Assembly (NCBI GenBank): GCA_946887425.1
Contig: CAMPKW010000043.1
Location: 1-5,248, forward strand
From: an uncultured Candidatus Saccharibacteria bacterium
Lineage (GTDB): Bacteria > Patescibacteria > Saccharimonadia > Saccharimonadales > UBA6022
Length of the DNA: 5,248 nt
Direction of reading: 5' to 3'
The translations under genes and the position numbers were made by a program. The stretch's first letter is position 1. Every line of letters begins with the position of its first letter. Below the pieces are notes generated by a model. The model saw only the letters and a program-made list of their open reading frames with translations, was not told the DNA's origin and ran no database searches. Positions 1 through 5,013 of this stretch are shown here, piece by piece.

Positions 1-103
1 TTTGTGTCGAAACACGGCCAAGTGGTGCCTGTGATGCATCGATAAGGATCCATCGGCGATTAACCTCGCTTGGTTTTTGTGAGTAAGTTTTTGCGTTAAC
101 CAT
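1..103 (-). CDS. rplM: 50S ribosomal protein L13 (N-terminal part, runs off the left edge)
   Basis: The reading frame starts with ATG at 103-101 and stays open to the window edge, giving 34 residues that begin MVNAKTYSQKPSEVNRRW and continue ILIDASQAPLGRVSTQ. This matches the L13 N-terminus, whose typical form is KTYxxKPxEVxRxWyviDAxxxpLGRlat. L13 (uL13) is an early-assembling protein that binds 23S rRNA in the large subunit. The start lies 2 bases after the rplQ stop. An AAGG about 7 bases upstream, inside the end of rplQ, can serve as ribosome-binding site, so the gene is probably the next cistron of the operon. Following rplQ with rplM (and usually rpsI) is a common bacterial arrangement. 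About three quarters of the protein lies outside the window. Confidence 0.93.
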   Translation of the reverse strand, partial: MVNAKTYSQKPSEVNRRWILIDASQAPLGRVSTQ

Positions 104-105
104 AA

Positions 106-498
106 TTACGCCTTAGCCTCCTCTTTAGGTGCGGCTTTTAGCTCATCGACAAAGCCGATAGTAGCCATCTGTGCACCGTCACCGATACGTAGACGAGTAC
201 GTTCAACACGAACGTGACCGCTAGTACGACCAGTGAGCTGTGGAGCGATTTCATCAACGAGCTTGAAGGCAGCTGCTTGTGTAGACAAGGCAGCAATTAC
301 CTGGCGGCGGTTGTGAAGATCACCCTTTTTAGCTTTAGTAATAACTTTTTCTATATAACGCACTAGCTCTTTAGCTTTTGGAAGCGTTGTCTCGATCTTG
401 CCATGCTCGACGAGACTCGTTGCCAAGCCTTTAAGTAGCGCGCGGCGCTGGTCGCGTTCACGACCAAACTTGCGCCCTTTGTAACCGTGTCTGTGCAT
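106..498 (-). CDS. rplQ: 50S ribosomal protein L17
   Basis: 130 residues, close to the usual bacterial L17 length of about 115-130. The N-terminus MHRHGYKGRKFGRERDQRRALLKGLATSL and the segment VEHGKIETTLPKAKELVRYIEKVIT are the family hallmarks: a basic rRNA-binding start, then the HxxIxTTLxKAKELR-type helix. The stretch GDLHNRRQ also matches the family. The C-terminal tail after about residue 118 (ELKAAPKEEAKA) is a charged, probably disordered extension. L17 sits near the exit of the peptide tunnel in the large subunit. Its ATG shares one base with the rpoA stop (TAATG), which suggests translational reinitiation and balanced synthesis with alpha. A GGAG lies 11 bases upstream. The stop is TAA, 2 bases before rplM. 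Confidence 0.97.
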   Translation of the reverse strand: MHRHGYKGRKFGRERDQRRALLKGLATSLVEHGKIETTLPKAKELVRYIEKVITKAKKGDLHNRRQVIAALSTQAAAFKLVDEIAPQLTGRTSGHVRVERTRLRIGDGAQMATIGFVDELKAAPKEEAKA

Positions 499-1421
499 TA
501 CAGTTCAAGCTCCGCTAGTTTATCTTTAACTTCATCAAGTGCTTTGCTTCCAAAGCCCTTTAGTTCGCGTAGGTCTTGCTCGGTAAGTGTTACCAAGTCG
601 TGAACCGTACGAATATCATTGTTTACAAGTGCATTTGCTGTACGAGCAGTAAGGTTCAACTCTTCGATTGAAGTGTTAAGCTCACTAGCTTCGTCTTCAG
701 CAATTTGACCAAGTGCAGGTGCAGCCTCAACGGTTGTTGAACCAGCAAGTGCAGTGTATTGGTTTACAAGGATTGCTGATGCTTCTTCAAAAGCGTCACG
801 TGGGCTGATTGAGCCGTCAGTATCAACTGTAAGAAGTAGCTTATCAAGGTTAGTCTCTTGACCAACACGAGTATTATCAACTTTGTAACGAACGCGGAGC
901 ACTGGACTAAAGACAGCGTCAAGAGCGATCATGTCGCTGTGAAGGCGAGATTCGCTTGACTCTTCGATAGTACGGTAGCCGCGACCAGCTTCAACAACGA
1001 GGTCGAAGATGATTGATTTTTTAGGATCATCGATAGTTGCGATAACCTGCTCTGGGTTAACAATCTCAACATCAGCAGATGCAGTGATATCACCAGCAGT
1101 AATCACACCAGCGCCTTTTTTCTCAAGACGAAGCTCGATTGGCTGATCAGTGTGTACTTTTAGACGAACGTTTTTGAGGTTAAGCATGATGTCAACGACA
1201 TCTTCCTTAACACCAGCAACAGTCGTAAACTCGTGAGTTGCACCTTCGATACGAAAAGCAACGATTGCAGCACCTTCGATACTTGAAAGCAGCACACGGC
1301 GAAGGCTATTGCCTAGGGTGTTACCGTAACCAGCGTGAAGTGGTTCAACAACGAATGTTGCGCTCGTAGCTGAGTGCTCATCGATATTTGCAAGTGCAGG
1401 ATTGTGAATAACTTTTGACAT
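498..1421 (-). CDS. rpoA: DNA-directed RNA polymerase subunit alpha
   Basis: 307 residues with both alpha domains. The N-terminal assembly domain (about residues 1-225) contains FVVEPLHAGYGNTLGNSLRRVLLSSIEGAA, the dimerisation/beta-contact signature, and later RGYRTIEESSESRLHSDMIALDAVFSPVLRVRYKVDNTRVGQETNLDKLLL. After an acidic linker (about 226-245) comes the C-terminal domain with LTARTANALVNNDIRTVHDLV and LRELKGFGSKALDEVKDKLAEL. Within it, Arg and Asn of RTAN correspond to E. coli R265 and N268, which contact UP-element DNA, and G, K and E of GFGSKALDE correspond to G296, K298 and E302. UP-element use and activator contact are therefore plausible in this organism. AAGGAG lies 8 bases before the ATG. 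The gap to rpsD is 18 bases. The protein is slightly shorter than E. coli alpha (329). Confidence 0.98.
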   Translation of the reverse strand: MSKVIHNPALANIDEHSATSATFVVEPLHAGYGNTLGNSLRRVLLSSIEGAAIVAFRIEGATHEFTTVAGVKEDVVDIMLNLKNVRLKVHTDQPIELRLEKKGAGVITAGDITASADVEIVNPEQVIATIDDPKKSIIFDLVVEAGRGYRTIEESSESRLHSDMIALDAVFSPVLRVRYKVDNTRVGQETNLDKLLLTVDTDGSISPRDAFEEASAILVNQYTALAGSTTVEAAPALGQIAEDEASELNTSIEELNLTARTANALVNNDIRTVHDLVTLTEQDLRELKGFGSKALDEVKDKLAELEL

Positions 1422-1439
1422 AGTGTAGGCTCCTTACCC

Positions 1440-2060
1440 TTAACGTGAGTAGTACTCAACGATTAGCTGTTCATTAATGTCGGCTTCTGCTTCTTCACGT
1501 TTAGGAAGACCAGTGATATCAATCTTAAGCTTCTTAGCGTCGCTCTTGAGCCAGCTAAGTGGAGCCTGAACAGAGTTCTTCACTACGTCATCGATTTGAC
1601 TAAAGTAACCAGATTTAACACTCTTTGGACGAACGACGATTTCATCACCTGCTTTAACGCGGATAGATGGAATGTCAACACGACGACCATTAAGGATAAA
1701 GTGGCCATGGCCAACCAGCTGACGCGCAGCACGGCGGCTTGTAGCAAATCCAGCGCGGTATACAGCGTTGTCGAGACGAAGCTCGAGAAGCTGTAGCAAG
1801 TTTTCACCCGCTAGACCTTCTTTGCGGCGAGTTGCTTCGTTCATTAGACGAGCAAATTGCTTTTCAAGAAGACCGTAGGTGCGGCGAACTTTTTGCTTTT
1901 CACGTAGCTGAGTGGCGTAAAGGCTTTGCTTGCCCTGACGACCATGTGCGTGCTGACCTGGAATGCCAGATTTCTTTGCCATGATTTTGTGCGCTTTAGG
2001 ATGGAGCGCATAGCCCTCACGACGAGACTGTTTGACAATTGGAGAAGTATCTCGTGCCAT
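1440..2060 (-). CDS. rpsD: 30S ribosomal protein S4, zinc-free (C-) form
   Basis: 206 residues beginning MARDTSPIVKQSRREGYAL. I chose this ATG (2060-2058) because it matches the S4 N-terminus, lies 1 base after the rpsK stop, and has GAAGGG 6 bases upstream. The frame extends 12 codons further to another ATG at 2096, but that would overlap the end of rpsK. Landmarks are PGQHAHGRQGKQSLYATQLREKQKVRRTYGLLEKQF and then the S4 RNA-binding fold at about residues 95-160 (LELRLDNAVYRAGFATSRRAARQLVGHGHFILNGRRVDIPS). The position that holds Cys in many S4 proteins (RLCRREG) is Ser here (KQSRREG), and no other N-terminal Cys is present, so this is the C- type without the zinc knuckle. S4 nucleates assembly of the 30S body and, in several bacteria, represses its own operon. 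Confidence 0.97.
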   Translation of the reverse strand: MARDTSPIVKQSRREGYALHPKAHKIMAKKSGIPGQHAHGRQGKQSLYATQLREKQKVRRTYGLLEKQFARLMNEATRRKEGLAGENLLQLLELRLDNAVYRAGFATSRRAARQLVGHGHFILNGRRVDIPSIRVKAGDEIVVRPKSVKSGYFSQIDDVVKNSVQAPLSWLKSDAKKLKIDITGLPKREEAEADINEQLIVEYYSR

Positions 2061-2061
2061 A

Positions 2062-2454
2062 TTAAGCCCTTCGTGCCTTTCGAGGACGAACGCCACCGTG
2101 AGGTACGCCAGTCACATCTTTAATGCTATCTACGGTAATTTCGAATGCACCCATTGCACGAATCGCTGCATCACGACCAAGACCTACACCCTTAACGAAT
2201 ACGTCAACAGATGATAGACCGTGTAGTGATTTCACGAGTTCGGCTGCTTTTTCAGCAGCAACTTGCGATGCATAAGCTGTACCCTTTTTGCTGCCACGGA
2301 ATCCGCAGGCTCCAGCGCTAGCTGCCGCAAGTACATTACCTTTTTTGTCAGTGAACGTAACAATAGTGTTATTGAACGTTGCCTGAATGTGCAGTTGACC
2401 AGAAGGAACTGATCGGCGCTGCTTCTTACGAGTTGTCGTTTTTGCTTCTGCCAT
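2062..2454 (-). CDS. rpsK: 30S ribosomal protein S11
   Basis: 130 residues, the usual length. After a basic N-terminal tail (MAEAKTTTRKKQRR) come GQLHIQATFNNTIVTFTDKKGNVLAAASAGACGFRGSKKGTAYASQVAAEKAA and VDVFVKGVGLGRDAAIRAM, all standard for S11 of the 30S platform near the mRNA exit and the anti-Shine-Dalgarno helix. The C-terminus reads DVTGVPHGGVRPRKARRA. The usual bacterial motif is DVTPIPHNGCRPPK, so the conserved Asn of HNG is Gly here, and Cys is Val. AAAGGA lies 9 bases before the ATG. The gene follows rpsM by 15 bases and its TAA ends 1 base before rpsD. Confidence 0.97.
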   Translation of the reverse strand: MAEAKTTTRKKQRRSVPSGQLHIQATFNNTIVTFTDKKGNVLAAASAGACGFRGSKKGTAYASQVAAEKAAELVKSLHGLSSVDVFVKGVGLGRDAAIRAMGAFEITVDSIKDVTGVPHGGVRPRKARRA

Positions 2455-2469
2455 AATCTATATTCCTTT

Positions 2470-2856
2470 CTACGTCTTAGACGCTGCCTTCTTTTGTGTA
2501 CCGCCCACTGCTACTGCTTTACCCTTACGAGTTCGTGCGTTCGTTCGGGTTCGTTGACCATTTACTGGGAGACCAGATTTGTGTCGTAGACCGCGATAGG
2601 CGTTTACATCCTTTAGACGCTTAATATTATTTGTCACCAAGCGCTGTAGGTCGCCTTCCACGGTATAATCAGAATCGATTATTTCGCGAATACGTTGTTC
2701 TTCAGCCTCGGTGAGATCTTTCACCCGAGTGGTCGGCTCAACTTTTGCCGCCGCAAGGATGGTCGATGCGAAGTGTGGACCGATGCCGTATACATACGTC
2801 AAAGCGATCTGCACTTGCTTTTCAGATGGGATTACAATCCCAGCGATTCGAGCCAT
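2470..2856 (-). CDS. rpsM: 30S ribosomal protein S13
   Basis: 128 residues starting [26 protein letters not shown], the diagnostic S13 N-terminus. It continues through the helix-two-turn-helix RNA-binding region and [30 protein letters not shown], the conserved basic C-terminal segment that reaches to tRNA in the P site and to 16S rRNA in the head. The tail ([16 protein letters not shown]) is basic and probably flexible. The ATG lies 2 bases after the rpmJ stop, with CAGGG about 6 bases upstream inside the end of rpmJ, which suggests coupling. The stop is TAG. The other complete genes here whose stops I checked end in TAA or, in one case, TGA. Confidence 0.97.
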   Translation of the reverse strand: MARIAGIVIPSEKQVQIALTYVYGIGPHFASTILAAAKVEPTTRVKDLTEAEEQRIREIIDSDYTVEGDLQRLVTNNIKRLKDVNAYRGLRHKSGLPVNGQRTRTNARTRKGKAVAVGGTQKKAASKT

Positions 2857-2858
2857 GC

Positions 2859-2975
2859 TTAACCCTGCCTTTGCTTATTCTTAGGTTTTTTCTTGTTGAT
2901 AACCCTCAGTATGCCTTTACGGCGTACAATTTGGTCATCCGGACTAATTTTTTTGACACTTGCACGAACTTTCAT
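2859..2975 (-). CDS. rpmJ: 50S ribosomal protein L36, zinc-free (C-) form
   Basis: A 38-codon gene reading [20 protein letters not shown], then [18 protein letters not shown]. It aligns without gaps to classic L36 ([21 protein letters not shown]...CSAEPKHKQRQG). The four zinc ligands of that form, Cys-Cys-Cys-His, are replaced by Ser, Asp, Asn and Asn. All other landmarks, including the MKVRASVKK start and KQRQG end, are kept, so the fold is probably retained without metal. L36 is the smallest large-subunit protein and binds 23S rRNA near the peptidyl transferase region. The gene lies between infA (33-base gap) and rpsM (2-base gap), the standard position. GGGAG 13 bases upstream is the nearest Shine-Dalgarno-like sequence and sits in a small hairpin loop. 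Confidence 0.95.
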   Translation of the reverse strand: MKVRASVKKISPDDQIVRRKGILRVINKKKPKNKQRQG

Positions 2976-2983
2976 AAGCGTTC

Positions 2984-2999
2984 AAAAACTCCCGTTTTT
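2984..2999 (-). promoter_or_regulatory. Small hairpin presenting the rpmJ ribosome-binding site
   Basis: In the infA-rpmJ gap the minus strand reads AAAAACGGGAGTTTTT. This is a perfect 6-bp stem (five of the pairs A-T) with a GGGA loop of the GNRA class. The only good Shine-Dalgarno core before rpmJ, GGGAG, is mostly in that loop, 13 bases from the ATG. The U-rich descending arm also resembles a weak attenuator. The structure is directly visible. Any control role is inferred, and so A/T-rich a stem could be fortuitous. Confidence 0.35.
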
Positions 3000-3008
3000 C
3001 CCTTTAGT

Positions 3009-3233
3009 TTAATCTCTCATGCGGAAACTGATTCTGCCCTTAGTAAGATCGTAAGGGGTCAACTCAACTTCCACCTTATCGCCTGGAACAAGTCGGATAT
3101 AATGCTTACGCATCTTACCTGAAATGTGGGCGATAATACTATGACCGTTCTCCAATTCAACCTTAAATTGAGTATTAGGCAGTGCTTCCACTACCTTACC
3201 TTGCAATTTGATTACTTCTTTTTGACTAGCCAT
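3009..3233 (-). CDS. infA: Translation initiation factor IF-1
   Basis: 74 residues, the standard IF-1 size. The sequence [20 protein letters not shown], then [20 protein letters not shown] and [20 protein letters not shown], ending [14 protein letters not shown], follows the family along its whole length as a single OB-fold (S1-like) domain. IF-1 binds the ribosomal A site during initiation and supports IF-2 and IF-3. It is the first gene of the ribosomal operon in this window. In many bacteria infA is preceded by secY, adk and map. Here it is preceded by about 235 non-coding bases and unrecognised genes. No Shine-Dalgarno sequence is visible before the ATG (the upstream bases are ACTACTGTAACTT), and a consensus -10 lies only 16 bases upstream, so initiation may be almost leaderless. 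Confidence 0.97.
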   Translation of the reverse strand: MASQKEVIKLQGKVVEALPNTQFKVELENGHSIIAHISGKMRKHYIRLVPGDKVEVELTPYDLTKGRISFRMRD

Positions 3234-3248
3234 AAGTTACAGTAGTAG

Positions 3249-3277
3249 ATTATACACTACTAGAGGCCGTGCGTAAA
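3249..3277 (-). promoter_or_regulatory. Proximal promoter (P2) of the infA ribosomal operon
   Basis: The minus strand has TTTACG (3277-3272), a 17-base spacer and a perfect TATAAT (3254-3249). The start of transcription would be near 3242, only about 8-10 bases before the infA ATG. The -10 is flanked by a 6-bp inverted repeat (TAGTAG at 3243-3248, CTACTA at 3257-3262), a possible operator. The match to a housekeeping sigma promoter is good at -10 and moderate at -35 (4 of 6). Confidence 0.6.
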
Positions 3278-3322
3278 GCACTTTTAGAATAATGCCCGTT
3301 GGGCGTGATCCCGTGGAACGTT

Positions 3323-3340
3323 TACAATAATTCTATTGTA
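3323..3340. promoter_or_regulatory. Operator-like palindrome over the P1 -10/start site
   Basis: TACAATAATTCTATTGTA on the plus strand has 7-bp perfect arms (TACAATA and TATTGTA on the minus strand) around 4 central bases. One arm coincides with the -10 of the distal promoter and the other covers its expected start site. This is the typical position for a repressor site. The binding protein is unknown. Confidence 0.4.
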
Positions 3341-3362
3341 CCGCATGGGAGCTATTCGTCAA
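3335..3362 (-). promoter_or_regulatory. Distal promoter (P1) of the infA ribosomal operon
   Basis: The minus strand has TTGACG (3362-3357), a 16-base spacer and TACAAT (3340-3335), each 5 of 6 to the sigma-70 consensus. The start would be near 3328, giving infA a leader of about 95 bases. That leader contains short inverted repeats such as GCCC-AAC-GGGC and the TAGAAT/ATTCTA pair. This and the proximal site are alternatives or act together. Confidence 0.55.
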
Positions 3363-3372
3363 GATTCAACCC

Positions 3373-3408
3373 ATCTCTCAAACTTCAACACCTTGAAGTC
3401 TCAGAGAT
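3373..3408 (-). terminator. 16-bp stem-loop between orphan gene C and the infA promoter
   Basis: Arms 3373-3388 and 3393-3408 enclose a 4-base loop (GGTG on the minus strand). Read as minus-strand RNA the stem has 14 Watson-Crick pairs, one G-U wobble and one G-G mismatch. Read from the plus strand the wobble becomes an A-C mismatch, so the minus-strand reading is favoured. It lies about 60 bases past the stop of gene C and 10 bases before the P1 -35. The position suits a terminator, but no U-tract follows, so it may be a non-canonical terminator, an RNA processing site or a protein-binding site. In the gap 3234-3468 I see only this and the promoters. Confidence 0.5.
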
Positions 3409-3468
3409 AAGGACAGAGAGAAAATTCACTGACCTCATCCCACCCACCCGCAGGGGGTTTTGGTTAGA

Positions 3469-3858
3469 TCAGCTATTCTTGACCAGCGTCAAAATGGGAC
3501 GCGGAGATACAGGAAGCGAGGGGATGATAAACCCAAAGTTTAGTGCGCGCACATCACACGGATCTACGATAACCACTCGCCCAGCATACTCCGACAACCT
3601 TAGCTGCAGAGTTGATCTTACTCGCTCTAACCCAAAGTAACTCAGGTTAACTTGTAGCGAAAACTCGTGCCATTCCTCGAGCAGCAAGGTATCGACCAAC
3701 TCGGCCAACGTTTTACCGTTAAGGCTACGCGCCAGACTTTCTGGTGAATCGGACGCTCTCACGCCCAATCCATCCACGATGTCATCTACGAGCAGTGTAA
3801 CACCCTCCTGTTCGACAGCACGGTACTTTTGAAGGTAATCATTTACCTCGCCGCGCAT
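3469..3858 (-). CDS. Orphan gene C: unrecognised 129-residue protein
   Basis: I do not recognise this protein. I start it at ATG 3858-3856 (MRGEVNDYLQKYRAVEQEG) because TAAAGGAG, overlapping the stop of gene B, lies about 11 bases upstream. In-frame ATGs at 3891 and 3924 would give 140 or 151 residues and overlap gene B. Residues 1-75 are rich in acidic, probably helical segments (LLVDDIVDGLGV, SLARSLNGKTLAELVDTLLLEEW). A more beta-like stretch follows (HEFSLQVNLSYFGLERVRSTLQLRL, RVVIVDPCDVRALNFGFIIP), and the end is a short Pro-containing tail. I see no signal peptide, membrane helix or metal motif. The stop is TGA, which fits the standard code. The Shine-Dalgarno overlap suggests co-transcription with gene B. 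Weak likeness to the ATP synthase delta C-terminus was considered and not accepted. Confidence 0.72.
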   Translation of the reverse strand: MRGEVNDYLQKYRAVEQEGVTLLVDDIVDGLGVRASDSPESLARSLNGKTLAELVDTLLLEEWHEFSLQVNLSYFGLERVRSTLQLRLSEYAGRVVIVDPCDVRALNFGFIIPSLPVSPRPILTLVKNS

Positions 3859-3874
3859 CTTCTTTCGCACTCCT

Positions 3875-4423
3875 TTAGCTTGCACAGTCATCACGTTCGC
3901 TCGACTCAGCAAGCTTAACGACAACTTCGCCAGACTCCTCGACGGCCATAACCCTTTTTGTCAGTGGCCGCTTCTCATTAAAGTAGCGAACGATATACTC
4001 AGCGAGCTCTTTCGAACCGTGAGGATACTTGAGACGCTCTTCGCGAAGTAATATCGAAAAAGCCCCAAGCATTTGCTCGCTCACAAGAACGACTTTTTGT
4101 CGCACAAGATGTAGGATAAATCGCTCCATCTCATCGTCGGTTGCCAACTTATCGGCACCGCCATCGTAGTCTTGAAGTGCAGAAAATACCATCCGATGAA
4201 GGCAATGGTTAACGTGCGCTTCGAGCATTGCATGGACCATTCGATCACCCTGGAGCTTTACGTACTTGAAGCGAGACTCGCCCTCAAGTGGAATACGGCG
4301 CGCCACGAAGTACACTTTCGAAAGATCGAAGTCATTCGAAGATGACTCTTGACGTCCCTGCTCTCGAACCCGTTCTGTGCCACGAGGTTCACTCCGTCGT
4401 TCAATTGACTCTACTAGTGGCAT
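3875..4423 (-). CDS. Orphan gene B: unrecognised 182-residue protein
   Basis: I do not recognise this protein. Residues 1-31 (MPLVESIERRSEPRGTERVR..., then EQGRQESSSNDFD) are highly charged and probably disordered. A folded part begins at about residue 33 with LSKVYFVARRIPLEGESRFKYVKLQG. Helix-like segments follow: DRMVHAMLEAHVNHCLHRMVFSALQDY, DEMERFILHLVRQKVVLVSEQMLGAFSILLREERL and SKELAEYIVRYFNEKR. The end is a short beta/acidic tail (EESGEVVVKLAESSERDD). No transmembrane helix or signal peptide is evident. A cytoplasmic, mostly helical protein is likely. The region before the ATG is purine-rich (GAGAGAAAAATCA) with only a weak Shine-Dalgarno. It has its own promoter and a stem-loop leader of about 77 bases, and gene C follows immediately. 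An internal start after the disordered tail cannot be excluded. Confidence 0.75.
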   Translation of the reverse strand: MPLVESIERRSEPRGTERVREQGRQESSSNDFDLSKVYFVARRIPLEGESRFKYVKLQGDRMVHAMLEAHVNHCLHRMVFSALQDYDGGADKLATDDEMERFILHLVRQKVVLVSEQMLGAFSILLREERLKYPHGSKELAEYIVRYFNEKRPLTKRVMAVEESGEVVVKLAESSERDDCAS

Positions 4424-4447
4424 TGATTTTTCTCTCTGTCATGTAAG

Positions 4448-4484
4448 GTGCACTCATAGCTCGACACCGCGAGCATGAGTACAC
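4448..4484 (-). promoter_or_regulatory. Stem-loop in the leader of gene B
   Basis: Minus-strand RNA reads GTGTACTCAT-GCTCG-CGGTGT-CGAGC-T-ATGAGTGCAC. That is a 10-bp lower stem (one U-G wobble), one bulged base, a 5-bp upper stem and a 6-base loop. On the plus strand the wobble would be a C-A mismatch, so the RNA is favoured on the minus strand. It begins about 16 bases after the predicted start site and ends 25 bases before the gene B ATG. It could stabilise the mRNA or bind a regulator. Confidence 0.55.
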
Positions 4485-4488
4485 GGTG

Positions 4489-4515
4489 GAATTATAAGAC
4501 TGTACAGTTATAACA
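4489..4515. repeat. Direct repeat, copy 1 (promoter block of gene B)
   Basis: The plus strand from GAATTA through TGTACAGTTATAACA matches copy 2 at 5080-5108 in the same orientation. About 24 bases are shared, with 3 mismatches and 2 single-base gaps. The block covers the -10 and early transcribed region of the gene B promoter. It includes the perfect palindromes ACTGTACAGT (4499-4508) and GTTATAAC (4507-4514), so a shared regulator site is possible. Confidence 0.6.
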
Positions 4516-4535
4516 GAAGTAAGGGTGGCTGTAAA
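4507..4535 (-). promoter_or_regulatory. Promoter of gene B
   Basis: The minus strand has TTTACA (4535-4530; 5 of 6 to consensus), a 17-base spacer ending in TGT, and TATAAC (4512-4507; 5 of 6), giving an extended -10 of the TGnTATAAC type. Transcription would begin near 4500, leaving a leader of about 77 bases. A further perfect TATAAT lies downstream at 4496-4491 but lacks a convincing -35. Confidence 0.6.
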
Positions 4536-4574
4536 ACATAAGCATAAAAAACAGCCGCCAGGACGTCTTGAGCG

Positions 4575-4590
4575 CGAAGTTGACACTTCG
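4575..4590 (-). terminator. Stem-loop downstream of gene A
   Basis: CGAAGT-GTCA-ACTTCG on the minus strand is a perfect 6-bp hairpin 32 bases past the gene A stop. There is no U-tract directly after it; a run of six T comes about 24 bases later (4551-4546). It might weakly end the gene A transcript before the gene B promoter. In the gap 4424-4621 the other contents are the gene B leader and promoter and one half of the 16-bp inverted repeat. Confidence 0.3.
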
Positions 4591-4616
4591 ACAGCAGGTA
4601 GACATCCCGACGGCAT

Positions 4617-4632
4617 TGTTTTTATTGAAGGG
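4617..4632 (+). repeat. 16-bp inverted repeat, left copy (at gene A stop)
   Basis: TGTTTTTATTGAAGGG on the plus strand is the exact reverse complement of 5014-5029, 381 bases away. On the coding strand it reads CCCTTCAATAAAAACA and contains the last two codons and TAA of gene A. It could pair in RNA with the ribosome-binding site of the same gene or act as a recombination site. Confidence 0.85.
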
Positions 4633-5011
4633 CCGCAGATGCTGCCCTTGAAGCAGAAGCGGCAGTGGAACGTGACTGTATCGCCACCCTGCCATCATCG
4701 GCTTGCGTAGCCCGACGTAAAGCTCGAGCAACGGCGAGATCAATCTTGACTGCCATCAACTCTCGCTTTTTCATCTCGACATACGCCTTCGATTGACGAC
4801 CTCCAGCAGCGTCAATGTACGCCTGCTCTTTCTCGCCCAGGACTGACCTGGGCATGTGCTCGTACTCCGCGCACACTTCTGTATACTCGTCGAAGAGTCT
4901 ATAGAAGTTGACAAAGGCCGTTCTGTAGCGCCAGTGAATTCTATCACTACGCTTCTTTAGATACTCGAGGTGCAGTTCATAAAGAACCGCTAAGATCTTT
5001 ACAAACATCAT
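4622..5011 (-). CDS. Orphan gene A: unrecognised 129-residue protein enclosed by an inverted repeat
   Basis: I do not recognise this protein. It starts at ATG 5011 or at the adjacent ATG 5008, with GAAGGG just upstream; the second ATG has the better spacing (about 5 bases). Residues 1-53 (MMFVKILAVLYELHLEYLKK..., then RYRTAFVNFYRLFDEYTEVCAEYEHM) are rich in aromatic and charged residues and look helical. Residues 60-100 (EKEQAYIDAAGG..., then KAYVEMKKRELMAVKIDLAVARALRR) form a second helical region. The last 20 or so residues are Ala/Ser-rich and probably unstructured. A two-helix or coiled-coil protein is plausible. The first 20 residues are only moderately hydrophobic, so membrane insertion is doubtful. 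The gene has its own promoter and structured leader. Its start and stop regions lie in or beside two copies of a perfect 16-bp inverted repeat. Confidence 0.72.
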   Translation of the reverse strand: MMFVKILAVLYELHLEYLKKRSDRIHWRYRTAFVNFYRLFDEYTEVCAEYEHMPRSVLGEKEQAYIDAAGGRQSKAYVEMKKRELMAVKIDLAVARALRRATQADDGRVAIQSRSTAASASRAASAALQ

Positions 5012-5013
5012 TT

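Noticed and set aside
2061..2096. Twelve-codon N-terminal extension of S4 (MAFVLERHEGLN)
   Set aside because: It overlaps the end of rpsK in another frame, has no counterpart in S4 proteins, and the downstream ATG has good Shine-Dalgarno spacing and the family start MARDTS.
2745..3122. Plus-strand 125-codon frame across rpsM, rpmJ and infA
   Set aside because: It lies opposite three securely identified ribosomal genes and is a shadow of their coding.
3385..3471. Read-through of the gene C TGA (27 further codons to the next TGA), as in lineages where TGA codes for glycine
   Set aside because: The extension would run into the 16-bp stem-loop, and every identified gene here is full length with TGA never used inside it, so the standard stop reading is simpler.
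3299..3640. Plus-strand 113-codon frame across the infA promoters and gene C
   Set aside because: It crosses the 16-bp stem-loop and two promoters and lacks a ribosome-binding site.
3469..3858. Gene C as an ATP synthase delta subunit C-terminus
   Set aside because: Only a vague likeness in RLSEYAGRVVIVDPCDVRALNFGFII; length, N-terminal part and neighbours do not fit an atp operon.
4525..4710. Plus-strand 61-codon frame starting with GTG
   Set aside because: It overlaps the gene A 3' end and the gene B promoter, has no proper Shine-Dalgarno spacing, and its sequence is low in typical protein features.
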